Shown here piece after piece: positions 1 to 6,630 of a DNA stretch of 9,479 nucleotides (position 1 is the stretch's first letter; every line of letters starts with the position of its first letter). This DNA comes from Gammaproteobacteria bacterium (GTDB lineage Bacteria; Pseudomonadota; Gammaproteobacteria; Pseudomonadales; Azotimanducaceae). The position numbers were made by a program, and so were the translations under genes. Where the stretch lies: NCBI GenBank assembly GCA_002690405.1, contig NZEI01000053.1, forward strand, positions 22,343 to 31,821. Reading direction: 5' to 3'. A model generated the notes under the pieces. The model worked only from the letters and a program-made list of their open reading frames with translations. It was not told where the DNA came from and did no database searches.

Positions 1-119
1 GCCTCATCTGCGGCTTGCTTTAATACGGCCCTGAGAGTTGCTTCCGTATCTGTTTGCAGCAGGGTCTCGCCAGGAGCCACTAAGTGGCAATCGCTAATGT
101 GCAGAACTCGCCGAGCCAA
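1..119 (-). CDS. cpdA: 3',5'-cyclic-AMP phosphodiesterase CpdA, N-terminal fragment (runs off left edge)
   Basis: About 39 codons are visible, beginning at a TTG (119-117) and open to the window edge. The product starts MARRVLHISDCHLVAPGETL and continues with LLQTDTEATLRAVL. This matches the start of CpdA-type metallophosphoesterases: a beta strand, then the D-x-H metal-binding motif (Asp10 and His12), then the 'LLG-D-T-ES-RAVL' stretch. In this family the enzyme is cytoplasmic, uses a two-metal centre and hydrolyses cAMP to AMP. The TTG lies 5 nt after the yqiB stop, with GGGCGG at the yqiB 3' end as a weak ribosome site. The only other upstream in-frame option before a stop is an ATT. The pairing with yqiB supports the assignment. 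The rest of the metallophosphoesterase motifs lie outside the window, so identity rests on the N-terminus and context. Confidence 0.8.
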   Translation of the reverse strand, partial: MARRVLHISDCHLVAPGETLLQTDTEATLRAVLKQAADE

Positions 120-124
120 GAATA

Positions 125-556
125 TTAGCCGCCCAATTCAAGCGGCACATCCACAGCGCCGCCGACCGCCAAACAGTAACGCAGATACTCACCTAAGAAT
201 TGATTGAGCTGCGCCTTCTCGTCGCGTTGGCGCATACGCCGGTTGGGTACTTCATAGCTGCCATGAAAGCGATTTTGATGCTGGTACTCGACTACCTCGG
301 CACTTTTCGCGTCGTGGTACATGCGAATACGCATGTTTGGACTGCGTCCCCAACTGAGTTGTGGTCGCTGTACTAATTGGATCAATGTCGTATAACGACT
401 GCGCTCGATTACCTGCAGTTCAACTACGGTACGCTGACTGTCCTCTCGAGACTCGCTAAGCAAGGATATACAGCGTTTATCTTCACTGAGCACGTTCGGG
501 AATAAGCGCATCAAGCGCTCGTAGTTAAGGTCACACTCGGCCATGTGCGCGACCAA
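125..556 (-). CDS. yqiB: DUF1249 family protein YqiB (function unknown)
   Basis: The 143-aa product resembles the DUF1249/YqiB family, typically about 140-150 aa. Family-like stretches include the N-terminal CDLNYERLMRLFP, the central ERSRYTTLIQLVQ, MRIRMYHDAKSAEVVEYQ, and the C-terminal RDEKAQLNQFLGEYLRYCLA. No signal peptide or membrane segment is visible and the biochemical role is unknown. The family usually sits between nudF and cpdA, divergent from tolC. Here cpdA follows after 5 nt and tolC is divergent, but nudF is absent. The start is uncertain: the first standard start going inward is TTG at 556-554, with ATG at 544-542, and neither has a convincing Shine-Dalgarno. The same frame is open upstream to a TAA at 718-716 and encodes family-like residues (RYRRQYTIDL) immediately before the TTG. 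The true protein is therefore probably longer, using a non-standard start or affected by a frameshift or base error upstream. Confidence 0.85.
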   Translation of the reverse strand: MVAHMAECDLNYERLMRLFPNVLSEDKRCISLLSESREDSQRTVVELQVIERSRYTTLIQLVQRPQLSWGRSPNMRIRMYHDAKSAEVVEYQHQNRFHGSYEVPNRRMRQRDEKAQLNQFLGEYLRYCLAVGGAVDVPLELGG

Positions 557-700
557 ATCGATCGTATATTGCCGTCGGTAGCGCGACGAAAATGCCTTAT
601 TCGCAAAGCCGCCCGAAGCAAAGCCGTCCGCCAGTGCCGTGGAACGACTAAGAATATCTTCAGTGGTTTCCGGTCGCTTATCGATGATCCCGCATCCCTT

Positions 701-729
701 GTAATAATATGAGAATTACACGCGCTCAA
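701..729 (-). promoter_or_regulatory. Candidate sigma-70 promoter for yqiB-cpdA
   Basis: On the minus strand TTGAGC (729-724, four of six matches to the -35 consensus) is followed after exactly 17 nt by TATTAC (706-701, four of six to the -10 consensus). Transcription would start near 694. That gives roughly a 138-nt leader to the TTG at 556, or a short leader if the protein starts upstream of 556. This is inference from sequence pattern alone. Confidence 0.35.
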
Positions 730-908
730 AATACGCGACGCACGAATATAACGAGGCTGACGCCCAAGGTCACGATGAAACCACACCCCAATGCGACCTT
801 TGTGTCATAAAAAGCAGGAAATTTTCACATTTAAAGGCGTAACCTGCGCTCTACAGCGAAAAAGTGTTAAGAAAAGTAACAAATGTGCACTTTGGCCGCT
901 AAGGTGGG

Positions 909-925
909 TACACTTCGCCCCGCGG
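909..925 (+). promoter_or_regulatory. Candidate -10 box with GC-rich discriminator upstream of tolC
   Basis: TACACT (909-914) is followed directly by TCGCCCCGCGG. The box resembles a sigma-70 -10 element, but no good -35 lies 16-18 nt upstream. Similar box-plus-GC arrangements occur before argE and argA. The tolC start is 53 nt from the 3' end of the box. Confidence 0.3.
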
Positions 926-966
926 CACTCAGCAGCATACGCTTCGATTACGGTTAGGAATGAATT

Positions 967-2394
967 ATGCGCATAGCTCCACAACTCAGTAGATCTCTGA
1001 CTACGGCTACAATTCTGTGTGCCAGTTTGTTCAGCAGCACCGCCGTATATGCTGTGGATGTGCTGGGTGTCTACCAAACCGCTGCGGAACAAGACCCAGT
1101 CATCGGAGCCGCCAAGGCAGCCTATGCTGCAGCCAAAGAGCAGTTGCCGCAGGCACGCTCCGCGCTGCTGCCAAACGTGGGCGGAAGCGTCAGCACCAGT
1201 AAGAACGTGCGTGAATTTCCGGGCGCCGTGGACAACAATCCCGCCAGTCCCACGTTCGGCCAAAGCTATCAAGGCCAAACCTTTAACGACCACGGTTGGA
1301 ACGCCCAACTACGTCAGCCCTTAGTCAACGTTTCCAGTTGGTTCACTGTCGGCAGCGCTAGTGCCAGCGTTAAAGCCGCAGAGTATGACCTTGCAGCTCA
1401 AGAACAAGATCTGATCGTGCGGGTGGTACAGGCCTATCTCAATATCCTGCGTGCTCAGGACCGATTGGATACCACTAACGCTGAAATCACCGCGGTAAAA
1501 CGCCAGTTAGAGCAAGTACAGCAACGATTCGATGTTGGATTGGTGGCCATCACTGACGTACTGGAGTCTCAGGCCGCCTACGACAATGCGGTGGTGCGGG
1601 GTATTCAAGCCGAAGGCGACTACGCCATTACCTTTGAAACCTTAAGTACGCTAACCGGTCAATCCTACGACGCACTGAATCGTCTGTCCGACGCCCTACC
1701 CATCGTTAATCCAGACCCATTTGATGAAGAAACCTGGGTCACCGCTGCCATGTCGACAAATTACGGGATCAATTCAGCCAGCGCCCAGCTGACTGCCGCG
1801 CGCCGAGATATTCGCGCCAAACAATCCGGGCACCTGCCGACCGTGGACGCTACCGTTACCCAAGCGCAGAACGTTACCGGCGGACAAAACTTTTTCGGCA
1901 CCGACACCACCGAACAAACTATTTACGGCCTGCAACTGACAGTGCCGTTATATACCGGCGGTTTAACACGATCGCGAGTGCGCCAAGCCAACGCCAACGC
2001 TGAGCGCGCTCAGGAACTGTTGCTGAGCCAACAGCTTAATGTCACCCGCGACACGCGCAATTTATATAAATCTGTTACCACTGATGTCATCCGCGTGCGC
2101 GCAAGACTTAAAGCCATTCGCTCTGCACAGTCTGCACTTGAAGCCACACAAACCGGCTATGAAGTGGGTACCCGTAACATCGTCGACGTACTGCAGGCGC
2201 AACAGCGCCTGTATTCGTCACAATTTGATTACGCAGATTCCCGCTATAACTACGTGCTGAATCTAATGCGCCTGAAACAGGTCGTGGGCACGCTCAACGT
2301 GGAAGATTTAAACGAACTCAACTCATTCATGGACCCGAATAATCAGGTCCAACGCGTCGTCTCACTGCGCAGTGTCGCCGATCAATTGAATTAA
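967..2394 (+). CDS. tolC: TolC family outer-membrane efflux channel
   Basis: The 475-aa product is close in length to E. coli TolC (493 aa). Residues 1-29 form a Sec signal peptide: Arg near the N-terminus, a hydrophobic core around LTTATILCASLF, and a probable cut after VYA. The mature protein starts with VDVLGVYQTAAEQDP, matching the TolC-type 'L-x-x-VY-x-A-x-x-x-DP' opening. Two repeated outer-membrane-factor domains follow (about 35-230 and 245-450), with long helical stretches such as QLEQVQQRFDVGLVAITDVL and the parallel TGYEVGTRNIVDVLQAQQRL. In the family, three copies make a beta-barrel plus periplasmic tunnel serving tripartite efflux pumps and type I secretion. The ATG is preceded by TTAGGA at 9-nt spacing. 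The gene is divergent from yqiB-cpdA, the usual gammaproteobacterial arrangement, and its last 33 nt overlap the end of convergent waaA. Which pump partners it serves cannot be read from here. Confidence 0.95.
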   Translation: MRIAPQLSRSLTTATILCASLFSSTAVYAVDVLGVYQTAAEQDPVIGAAKAAYAAAKEQLPQARSALLPNVGGSVSTSKNVREFPGAVDNNPASPTFGQSYQGQTFNDHGWNAQLRQPLVNVSSWFTVGSASASVKAAEYDLAAQEQDLIVRVVQAYLNILRAQDRLDTTNAEITAVKRQLEQVQQRFDVGLVAITDVLESQAAYDNAVVRGIQAEGDYAITFETLSTLTGQSYDALNRLSDALPIVNPDPFDEETWVTAAMSTNYGINSASAQLTAARRDIRAKQSGHLPTVDATVTQAQNVTGGQNFFGTDTTEQTIYGLQLTVPLYTGGLTRSRVRQANANAERAQELLLSQQLNVTRDTRNLYKSVTTDVIRVRARLKAIRSAQSALEATQTGYEVGTRNIVDVLQAQQRLYSSQFDYADSRYNYVLNLMRLKQVVGTLNVEDLNELNSFMDPNNQVQRVVSLRSVADQLN

Positions 2395-3675
2395 CCTCTC
2401 AGCAACCCGTTCACTGGCACCCTTATTAGCCATGGCTTCGGTATAGCCCGCCGCACCTGCGCGTGAGCGCAGTTCGGCATCACCGAGTAATTCCGCAGTC
2501 GTTTCAGCAAGCCCGGCAACTGAACTGACTTGGAACATCGCACCGGCACTCACCAACTTTTCTACGATCTCGGTGAAGTTGAAACAGTGCACACCGCTGA
2601 CTACGGGGGTACGCATTAATGCCGGTTCGATAGGGTTCTGGCCGCCGAAGGGAATCAAGCTGCCACCAACAAATGCTACGTCGGCCAAGTCATATAAGGG
2701 CAGTAACACACCCATTTGATCGACAATTACTATCCCCGCCGGGGCATCCAATGGTGACTGGGTGAGCGATGATAGCCGTCTGGGTTGAAACCCTGCGGCT
2801 TGGCTCAGCTGCACTAATTCCTCAGCCCGGTGAGGGTGCCGGGGCGCCAAAATCAGCTGCAGCTGCGGAAAGCGCGAGCGCAAATGCTTATAGCACTGCA
2901 GTATCTGCGCTTCTTCACCGCTGTGAGTAGATGCCGCCAGCCAAACCGCCTGCCCTTCCAACCGACATTGGGCCATTAAATCATCGCGCCGCGCAGTTAG
3001 GTCCTCTGGGATCGCGCGGTCGAACTTTAAGTTGCCCGCAATACTCAGGCGCTGAGGATCGACGCCGAGATCGCGAAAGCGCTCTGCATGAGCGGGATAC
3101 TGACAGCTGATGTGCGTCAGCTGCGCTAACATGGGCCTGCTGAGCGTTGCCAAACGCCGATATCCCCGTGCCGAGCGTTCCGACAAGCGTGCGTTAATGA
3201 GACAAATAGGCACTGATTCCGTCGCTGCCTGATGAATGAGATTTGGCCAAAGTTCTGTTTCCATCAAAACCAATACTGCAGGACGGACCTGCTGCCAATA
3301 GCGCTGCACCGCAAAGGTCATGTCATATGGGGCGTATTTGTGCACGACCGCATCGCCCAGAAGCCCCCTGACCTGCTCAGCACCGGTAGGGGTCATGGTA
3401 GTAACCAATACCTGATGCTGGGCGCAGTGATTGGCAATGCGCCGGATCAATGGTGCCGCGGCGATTACTTCCCCAGCAGATACCGCATGCAACCAAATTA
3501 TTGGACGGCCGTCGCGGAGCTGCACAAAACCAAAACGCTCGCGGATGCGCTGACGATATTCAGGCTCGCGGCGGCCGCGCCACCACAGCCGCAGGAGTAT
3601 GAACGGCGTCGCCAACAGTAATATGCCGCGGTATATGCGTAGCGTCGGCGTCACCTTGGTACCTGCTGGAGCCAT
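2362..3675 (-). CDS. waaA: 3-deoxy-D-manno-octulosonic acid (Kdo) transferase WaaA
   Basis: The 437-aa product matches GT30-family Kdo transferases (E. coli WaaA 425 aa). These sit on the inner-membrane cytoplasmic face and transfer Kdo from CMP-Kdo to lipid IVA. Residues about 13-31 form the N-terminal membrane anchor. REPEYRQRIRERFG follows, then WLHAVSAGE with the family's catalytic-base glutamate (Glu69), then VLMETELWPNLI, INARLSERSARGYRRL, NLKFD, LAPRHPHRAEEL, and the donor-binding region AFVGGSLIPFGGQNPIEPAL. The number of Kdo units added cannot be inferred. The ATG at 3675 overlaps the upstream TGA (TGATG), arguing for translational coupling and for this start, although family members often begin nearer TLRIYRG. 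The 3' end overlaps convergent tolC by 33 nt. Neighbouring LpxL-type acyltransferase fits the same lipid A pathway. Confidence 0.95.
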   Translation of the reverse strand: MAPAGTKVTPTLRIYRGILLLATPFILLRLWWRGRREPEYRQRIRERFGFVQLRDGRPIIWLHAVSAGEVIAAAPLIRRIANHCAQHQVLVTTMTPTGAEQVRGLLGDAVVHKYAPYDMTFAVQRYWQQVRPAVLVLMETELWPNLIHQAATESVPICLINARLSERSARGYRRLATLSRPMLAQLTHISCQYPAHAERFRDLGVDPQRLSIAGNLKFDRAIPEDLTARRDDLMAQCRLEGQAVWLAASTHSGEEAQILQCYKHLRSRFPQLQLILAPRHPHRAEELVQLSQAAGFQPRRLSSLTQSPLDAPAGIVIVDQMGVLLPLYDLADVAFVGGSLIPFGGQNPIEPALMRTPVVSGVHCFNFTEIVEKLVSAGAMFQVSSVAGLAETTAELLGDAELRSRAGAAGYTEAMANKGASERVAERLIQLIGDTAQ

Positions 3676-4313
3676 CAGCGAGTAAATTCACCAGAGTTCG
3701 AATCGGCGTCTATCGATTGCAGATGATCCAACTGTTGGCGCAACAGCTCTGCTTCAATCTGCGGCCCTACGGAGATCACCCGGGTGGCTTTTGCATAACC
3801 CTGGCGTTGGCTGGCCGCGCACAGTGCAAGACTCGGGACATTCATCTGCTGGGCTGCAAAAACCACCGCACGCGGATCACCCATCGAACCAAAGCCCTGA
3901 TCCACGATCACTAATGCTCGGGCGTTACGCAGCGCTCGCTCCACCCGATTTTGCAGATGCGCTTGATATTCACTCATGCCATTGAAGGGTAATACCCGCT
4001 GTTGCTCGGGTTGCTCCGGATCGACCGCAGGACCGACGATATAGCTGGACCAATCAGTAACAGGCAAGACGTCTAAACTGACGCCTGCGTTGCGCAGCTG
4101 ATCTTGTAATTTTGCGCCAGCGGTGTCGTCACCAACAAAGCCAATAAGCGAACAATGCTGGTCAAAAGATGTTAACAACAATGCAATCTGAGCGGCCGCC
4201 GCGGGAATAACCGCCGCACCTGTCGGCGGCATCACCGCAATATCGCCCACAACTAATACATGGCCGTCGGGGTGATCTACCGCATCAACATTTGGGGTCA
4301 ACAAACGGTTCAC
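3675..4313 (-). CDS. Half-length, degenerate PfkB/HldE-like sugar kinase protein
   Basis: The 212-aa product resembles the N-terminal half of a PfkB (ribokinase-like) domain, closest in pattern to the heptose-7-phosphate kinase part of HldE. After about 18 residues comes VLVVGDIAV, then LIGFVGDDTAGAKLQDQLRNAGV, a stretch ending VLPFN, then ALRNARALVIVDQGFGSM and VISVGPQIEAELL, which aligns with the TPN-x-x-E segment. Much is missing: the substrate loop is shortened, the conserved Asp after VVGD is absent, the GGAAANVA stretch is replaced by AAAAQIALLL, and the C-terminal half with the GAGD catalytic motif is absent, as is the HldE nucleotidyltransferase domain. Kinase activity is therefore unlikely. 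The start is GTG at 4313 with a GAAGAG-type ribosome site. Its TGA overlaps the waaA ATG, so it is probably coupled to waaA. It may be a structural or regulatory partner or a decaying hldE copy; the function is unknown. Confidence 0.75.
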   Translation of the reverse strand: MNRLLTPNVDAVDHPDGHVLVVGDIAVMPPTGAAVIPAAAAQIALLLTSFDQHCSLIGFVGDDTAGAKLQDQLRNAGVSLDVLPVTDWSSYIVGPAVDPEQPEQQRVLPFNGMSEYQAHLQNRVERALRNARALVIVDQGFGSMGDPRAVVFAAQQMNVPSLALCAASQRQGYAKATRVISVGPQIEAELLRQQLDHLQSIDADSNSGEFTR

Positions 4314-4373
4314 ATTGCACTCTTCTTCATAGCGGCCAGTTTAACAGGGATCGCAACGACTAGGCGCTGGCGC

Positions 4374-4379
4374 TATCAT
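4374..4379 (+). promoter_or_regulatory. -10-like box very close to the lpxL start
   Basis: TATCAT (4374-4379) ends 7 nt before the ATG at 4387, and there is no Shine-Dalgarno before that ATG. A start of transcription at or near the ATG would make the message leaderless. The -35 at 17-nt spacing (TCGCAA, 4351-4356) is weak, so this is only a possibility. Confidence 0.2.
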
Positions 4380-4386
4380 CGTCACA

Positions 4387-5301
4387 ATGGCTCTCTCCAA
4401 TTCCTTTCAGACCACCATGCTTGCGCCCAAGTACTGGCTCAGCTGGGCGCTTGTGGCTATGGCCTGGTTGGTTGCACGGCTGCCTTTGACTTGGATTCTA
4501 GCCTTTGGCCGGTGTCTTGGTCATATTGTGTACCGGCTTGGCGGTTCACGACGGCACATCGCCGAGGTCAATATTAAATTGTGTTTTCCTGAACTCAGCG
4601 ACGTAGAACGCACACAGTTGGTCAAAGAAAACCTCCTGCATACCGGCATGGGCCTGACAGAAGCCACGATCCCATGGCTCAACCCTAAACGCGACTTACG
4701 CAAACACACGACCGTGATCGGGCTACAGCATCTGAGCGAGGCGCAAGCCGCCGGTACCGGCGTGTTGCTATTGGGCGGCCACTACACCTGTATCGACATA
4801 ACTTGCCAGCCCCTCGGTGACGCGGCTATTGATGTAATGTATCGAGCCAATAAAAATTTGGTTTGGGAATGGTTACAAGTACGCGGCCGCCGGCACTTTT
4901 TTGACCATGTGGTTGAACGCAGCGACATGCGCCAAACCCTGAGTCTGCTTAAATCGGGGCGCGCATTATGGTACGCACCGGACCAAGACTATGGCCGCAA
5001 GCACTCAGTATTCGCGCCGTTTTTTGGCCAGCCAGCAGCGACCATTCGAGCAACCTCACGACTGGCCAAAGCGACCGGGGCAAAAGTGCTTATGCTGAAC
5101 GTATTTCGCGATCCCCATCGCGCCCATTGGACGCTAACTTACGACCCCGTGCTTGCCGACTTTCCAAGCGGTGATGATGTTGCCGACGCGAGCCGAATCA
5201 ACCAACTTTTGGAAACCCACATTCGATCGCACCCCGCCCAGTATCTTTGGGTGCACCGGCGCTTCAAGACGCGCCCTGACGGCGAACCGCCAGTCTACTA
5301 A
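4387..5301 (+). CDS. lpxL: Lipid A lauroyl-type acyltransferase (LpxL/HtrB family)
   Basis: The 304-aa product aligns along its whole length with E. coli LpxL (306 aa). It is an inner-membrane enzyme that moves an acyl chain from acyl-ACP onto Kdo-lipid IVA. MLAPKYWLSWALVAMAWLVA (11-30) corresponds to the family's 'HPRYWLTW' opening and membrane anchor. The catalytic HX4D/E motif is GGHYTCID (His132, Asp137), at the same positions as in the E. coli protein. Other family blocks are LCFPELSDVER, TGMGLTEA, YRANKN, ALWYAPDQDYG, SVFAPFFG, and the terminal YLWVHRRFKTRPDG. LpxL, LpxP and LpxM are paralogues, so acyl-chain and position specificity is not certain. The ATG at 4387 aligns with the E. 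coli start; ATG 4417 is an alternative, and neither has a clear ribosome site. It is divergent from the kinase-like/waaA pair with a 73-nt gap. Confidence 0.92.
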   Translation: MALSNSFQTTMLAPKYWLSWALVAMAWLVARLPLTWILAFGRCLGHIVYRLGGSRRHIAEVNIKLCFPELSDVERTQLVKENLLHTGMGLTEATIPWLNPKRDLRKHTTVIGLQHLSEAQAAGTGVLLLGGHYTCIDITCQPLGDAAIDVMYRANKNLVWEWLQVRGRRHFFDHVVERSDMRQTLSLLKSGRALWYAPDQDYGRKHSVFAPFFGQPAATIRATSRLAKATGAKVLMLNVFRDPHRAHWTLTYDPVLADFPSGDDVADASRINQLLETHIRSHPAQYLWVHRRFKTRPDGEPPVY

Positions 5302-5331
5302 CGGCCAGGTGCGTCTGCTCAACCTTGGGAT

Positions 5332-5358
5332 TACAATGCGCCGCTGCTACAACGCGCC
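5332..5358 (+). promoter_or_regulatory. Candidate argE promoter region with an 11-nt tandem near-repeat
   Basis: TACAATGCGCC (5332-5342) recurs as TACAACGCGCC (5348-5358), one mismatch in 11 and a 16-nt period. The first copy reads as a -10-like TACAAT plus a GC-rich discriminator, without a good -35. The repeat could be a tandem regulator site or chance. The argE start lies about 20 nt downstream. Confidence 0.3.
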
Positions 5359-5377
5359 ATTATGCCTGGGGTCTTAA

Positions 5378-6535
5378 GTGTTACCTAAGTTCGCTGACAT
5401 GCTTAATCAACTGGTGGCAGAGCCGTCCATCAGTTCAACTACTGCGGAAATTGATCGCAGTAATCTGCGCGTGGTCGAACATCTGGCCAACTGGCTCGAC
5501 GATTTGGGCTTTGCCACCGAGCTTATGCCGCTGCCTGACCGGCCAGATAAAGCCAATTTAATTGCCACACTTGGAGCGAATGGTAAGCCCCACCCTGGCG
5601 GTTTGGTGCTGGCGGGACACACCGATACAGTGCCAGTCGATGAGGCCCTGTGGCAGTCCGACCCGTTTCAGCTGAAGGATACGGATCAGCGCTTCTATGG
5701 CCTTGGCAGCTGTGACATGAAAGGTTTTTTCCCTGTGGCATTGCAGGCTGCCGCAGCATTCGCAGACAAAGCCCTTTCATCGCCGCTAACCATCGTTGCA
5801 ACCTCCGACGAAGAATCGTCTATGGCAGGTGCACGCTACTTAGTGGAGAGCGGTCGGCCGAAAGCCGATTACGCAATCATCGGCGAACCAACTGGCTTGC
5901 AGCCAATTTACGCCCATAAAGGCGTTAGCATGATGAGCGTAACCGTACACGGCGCGGCAGGACACTCCTCGGATCCGAGTCTGGGCAACAACGCTTTGGA
6001 TACTATGCATTCTGTGATGGGCGCGCTAATCAGCTTCCGTGAGGAACTTGCCCAACAACACCAACACCCCGGCTTTACCGTACATGTGCCCACTCTGAAC
6101 CTCGGCTGTATGCGCGCGGGTGATAATCCCAACCGCATCTGTGGCCATGCTGAATTACAGATTGATCTGCGTCTGCTGCCCGGGATGGATTCGGATGCCG
6201 TGCACCGACAGCTTGAACAGCGCTGCCAAGAGGCCGCCGCTGGTTCTAAAACGCACCTCACTGTGCGTACGGCATATCCGCCGGTACCGCCATTTGAATC
6301 ATCCGCGGATAGCGATCTCTTAGTCACGCTATCCGAGCTGTCTGGTCATGCACCGGGTACCGTAGCATTTGGCACCGAAGCACACTTTTTACAGACCCTT
6401 GGCATGCAAACCGCCGTATGGGGGCCGGGCAGCATCGATCAGGCGCATCAGCCCAACGAATATCTCGAACACGCGCATATTCAACCCGCTATCGATACCC
6501 TGCAGCAGGTCATAAGCCGGTATTGTCAGGCGTAG
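5378..6535 (+). CDS. argE: Acetylornithine deacetylase ArgE
   Basis: The 385-aa product matches ArgE of the M20 metallopeptidase family (E. coli 383 aa). It is a cytoplasmic zinc or cobalt enzyme that converts N-acetylornithine to ornithine plus acetate. The metal and catalytic residues are visible in order: LAGHTDTVP (His81, Asp83), YGLGSCDMKG (Asp113), ATSDEESSMAG (Glu145 catalytic, Glu146 metal), IIGEPTG (Glu170), and the C-terminal DQAHQPNEY (His357). The dimerisation/lid part contains VHGAAGHSSDPSLGNNALD. The GAP-type C-terminal 'FGTEA' block also fits ArgE rather than DapE. The start is GTG at 5378 with GGGG 6 nt upstream; ATG 5399 is an alternative but would trim the first family-like residues. 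argA follows after 95 nt, so two enzymes of the acetylated ornithine route sit together. lpxL ends 76 nt upstream and is functionally unrelated. Confidence 0.95.
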   Translation: MLPKFADMLNQLVAEPSISSTTAEIDRSNLRVVEHLANWLDDLGFATELMPLPDRPDKANLIATLGANGKPHPGGLVLAGHTDTVPVDEALWQSDPFQLKDTDQRFYGLGSCDMKGFFPVALQAAAAFADKALSSPLTIVATSDEESSMAGARYLVESGRPKADYAIIGEPTGLQPIYAHKGVSMMSVTVHGAAGHSSDPSLGNNALDTMHSVMGALISFREELAQQHQHPGFTVHVPTLNLGCMRAGDNPNRICGHAELQIDLRLLPGMDSDAVHRQLEQRCQEAAAGSKTHLTVRTAYPPVPPFESSADSDLLVTLSELSGHAPGTVAFGTEAHFLQTLGMQTAVWGPGSIDQAHQPNEYLEHAHIQPAIDTLQQVISRYCQA

Positions 6536-6584
6536 CGCATGAACACATCTGAATTCAACCCAACAGCACGGTTCGTATTGAGCG

Positions 6585-6599
6585 TAGAATACGCGCCGC
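6585..6599 (+). promoter_or_regulatory. Candidate -10 box with GC-rich discriminator upstream of argA
   Basis: TAGAAT (6585-6590) is followed by ACGCGCCGC, echoing the TACAAT-GCGCCGC before argE. No good -35 is seen at normal spacing. If used, the transcript would start about 35 nt before the argA start codon. Confidence 0.3.
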
Positions 6600-6630
6600 A
6601 ACAGCACCCAAGTAATTTGGAAGATTTGGT

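Larger units (their letters stand above)
557..966. other. Divergent yqiB/tolC intergenic region with open yqiB-frame extension
   Basis: This 410-nt stretch separates the divergent yqiB-cpdA and tolC genes. On the minus strand, 557-715 is an uninterrupted extension of the yqiB frame (53 codons after the TAA at 718-716). It contains no ATG, GTG or TTG, and its last part reads like the N-terminus of the DUF1249 family. Positions 716-966 hold no gene I can support. They contain a minus-strand promoter-like pair near 701-729, a short inverted repeat (TGTTA at 865-869 and TAACA at 877-881, 7-nt spacer), and a tolC-proximal -10-like box at 909-914. No nudF gene or clear remnant was recognised. Confidence 0.6.

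Noticed and set aside
511..786. 91-codon minus-strand open frame overlapping the yqiB 5' end
   Set aside because: It is frame-shifted relative to the yqiB extension, which carries family-like residues; the product resembles nothing I recognise.
865..881. TGTTA-N7-TAACA inverted repeat upstream of tolC as an operator
   Set aside because: Five-bp arms are expected by chance and match no regulator site I can name.
805..1308. 167-codon minus-strand open frame across the tolC upstream region and N-terminus
   Set aside because: Its 3' half is antisense to the tolC signal peptide and first domain; composition is low-information and no family features are visible.
2363..2374. Palindrome as a bidirectional terminator
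   Set aside because: Only a 4-bp stem with a 4-nt loop could form and there is no T-run on either side.
4310..4330. Six-codon frame (ATG 4330 to TGA 4310, minus strand) overlapping the GTG start of the kinase-like gene
   Set aside because: The overlap with the GTG is suggestive of coupling, but a six-codon frame is too short to distinguish from chance.
5908..6327. 139-codon minus-strand open frame
   Set aside because: It is antisense to the conserved core of argE, and its Arg/Ser/Cys-rich product is typical of a shadow frame.
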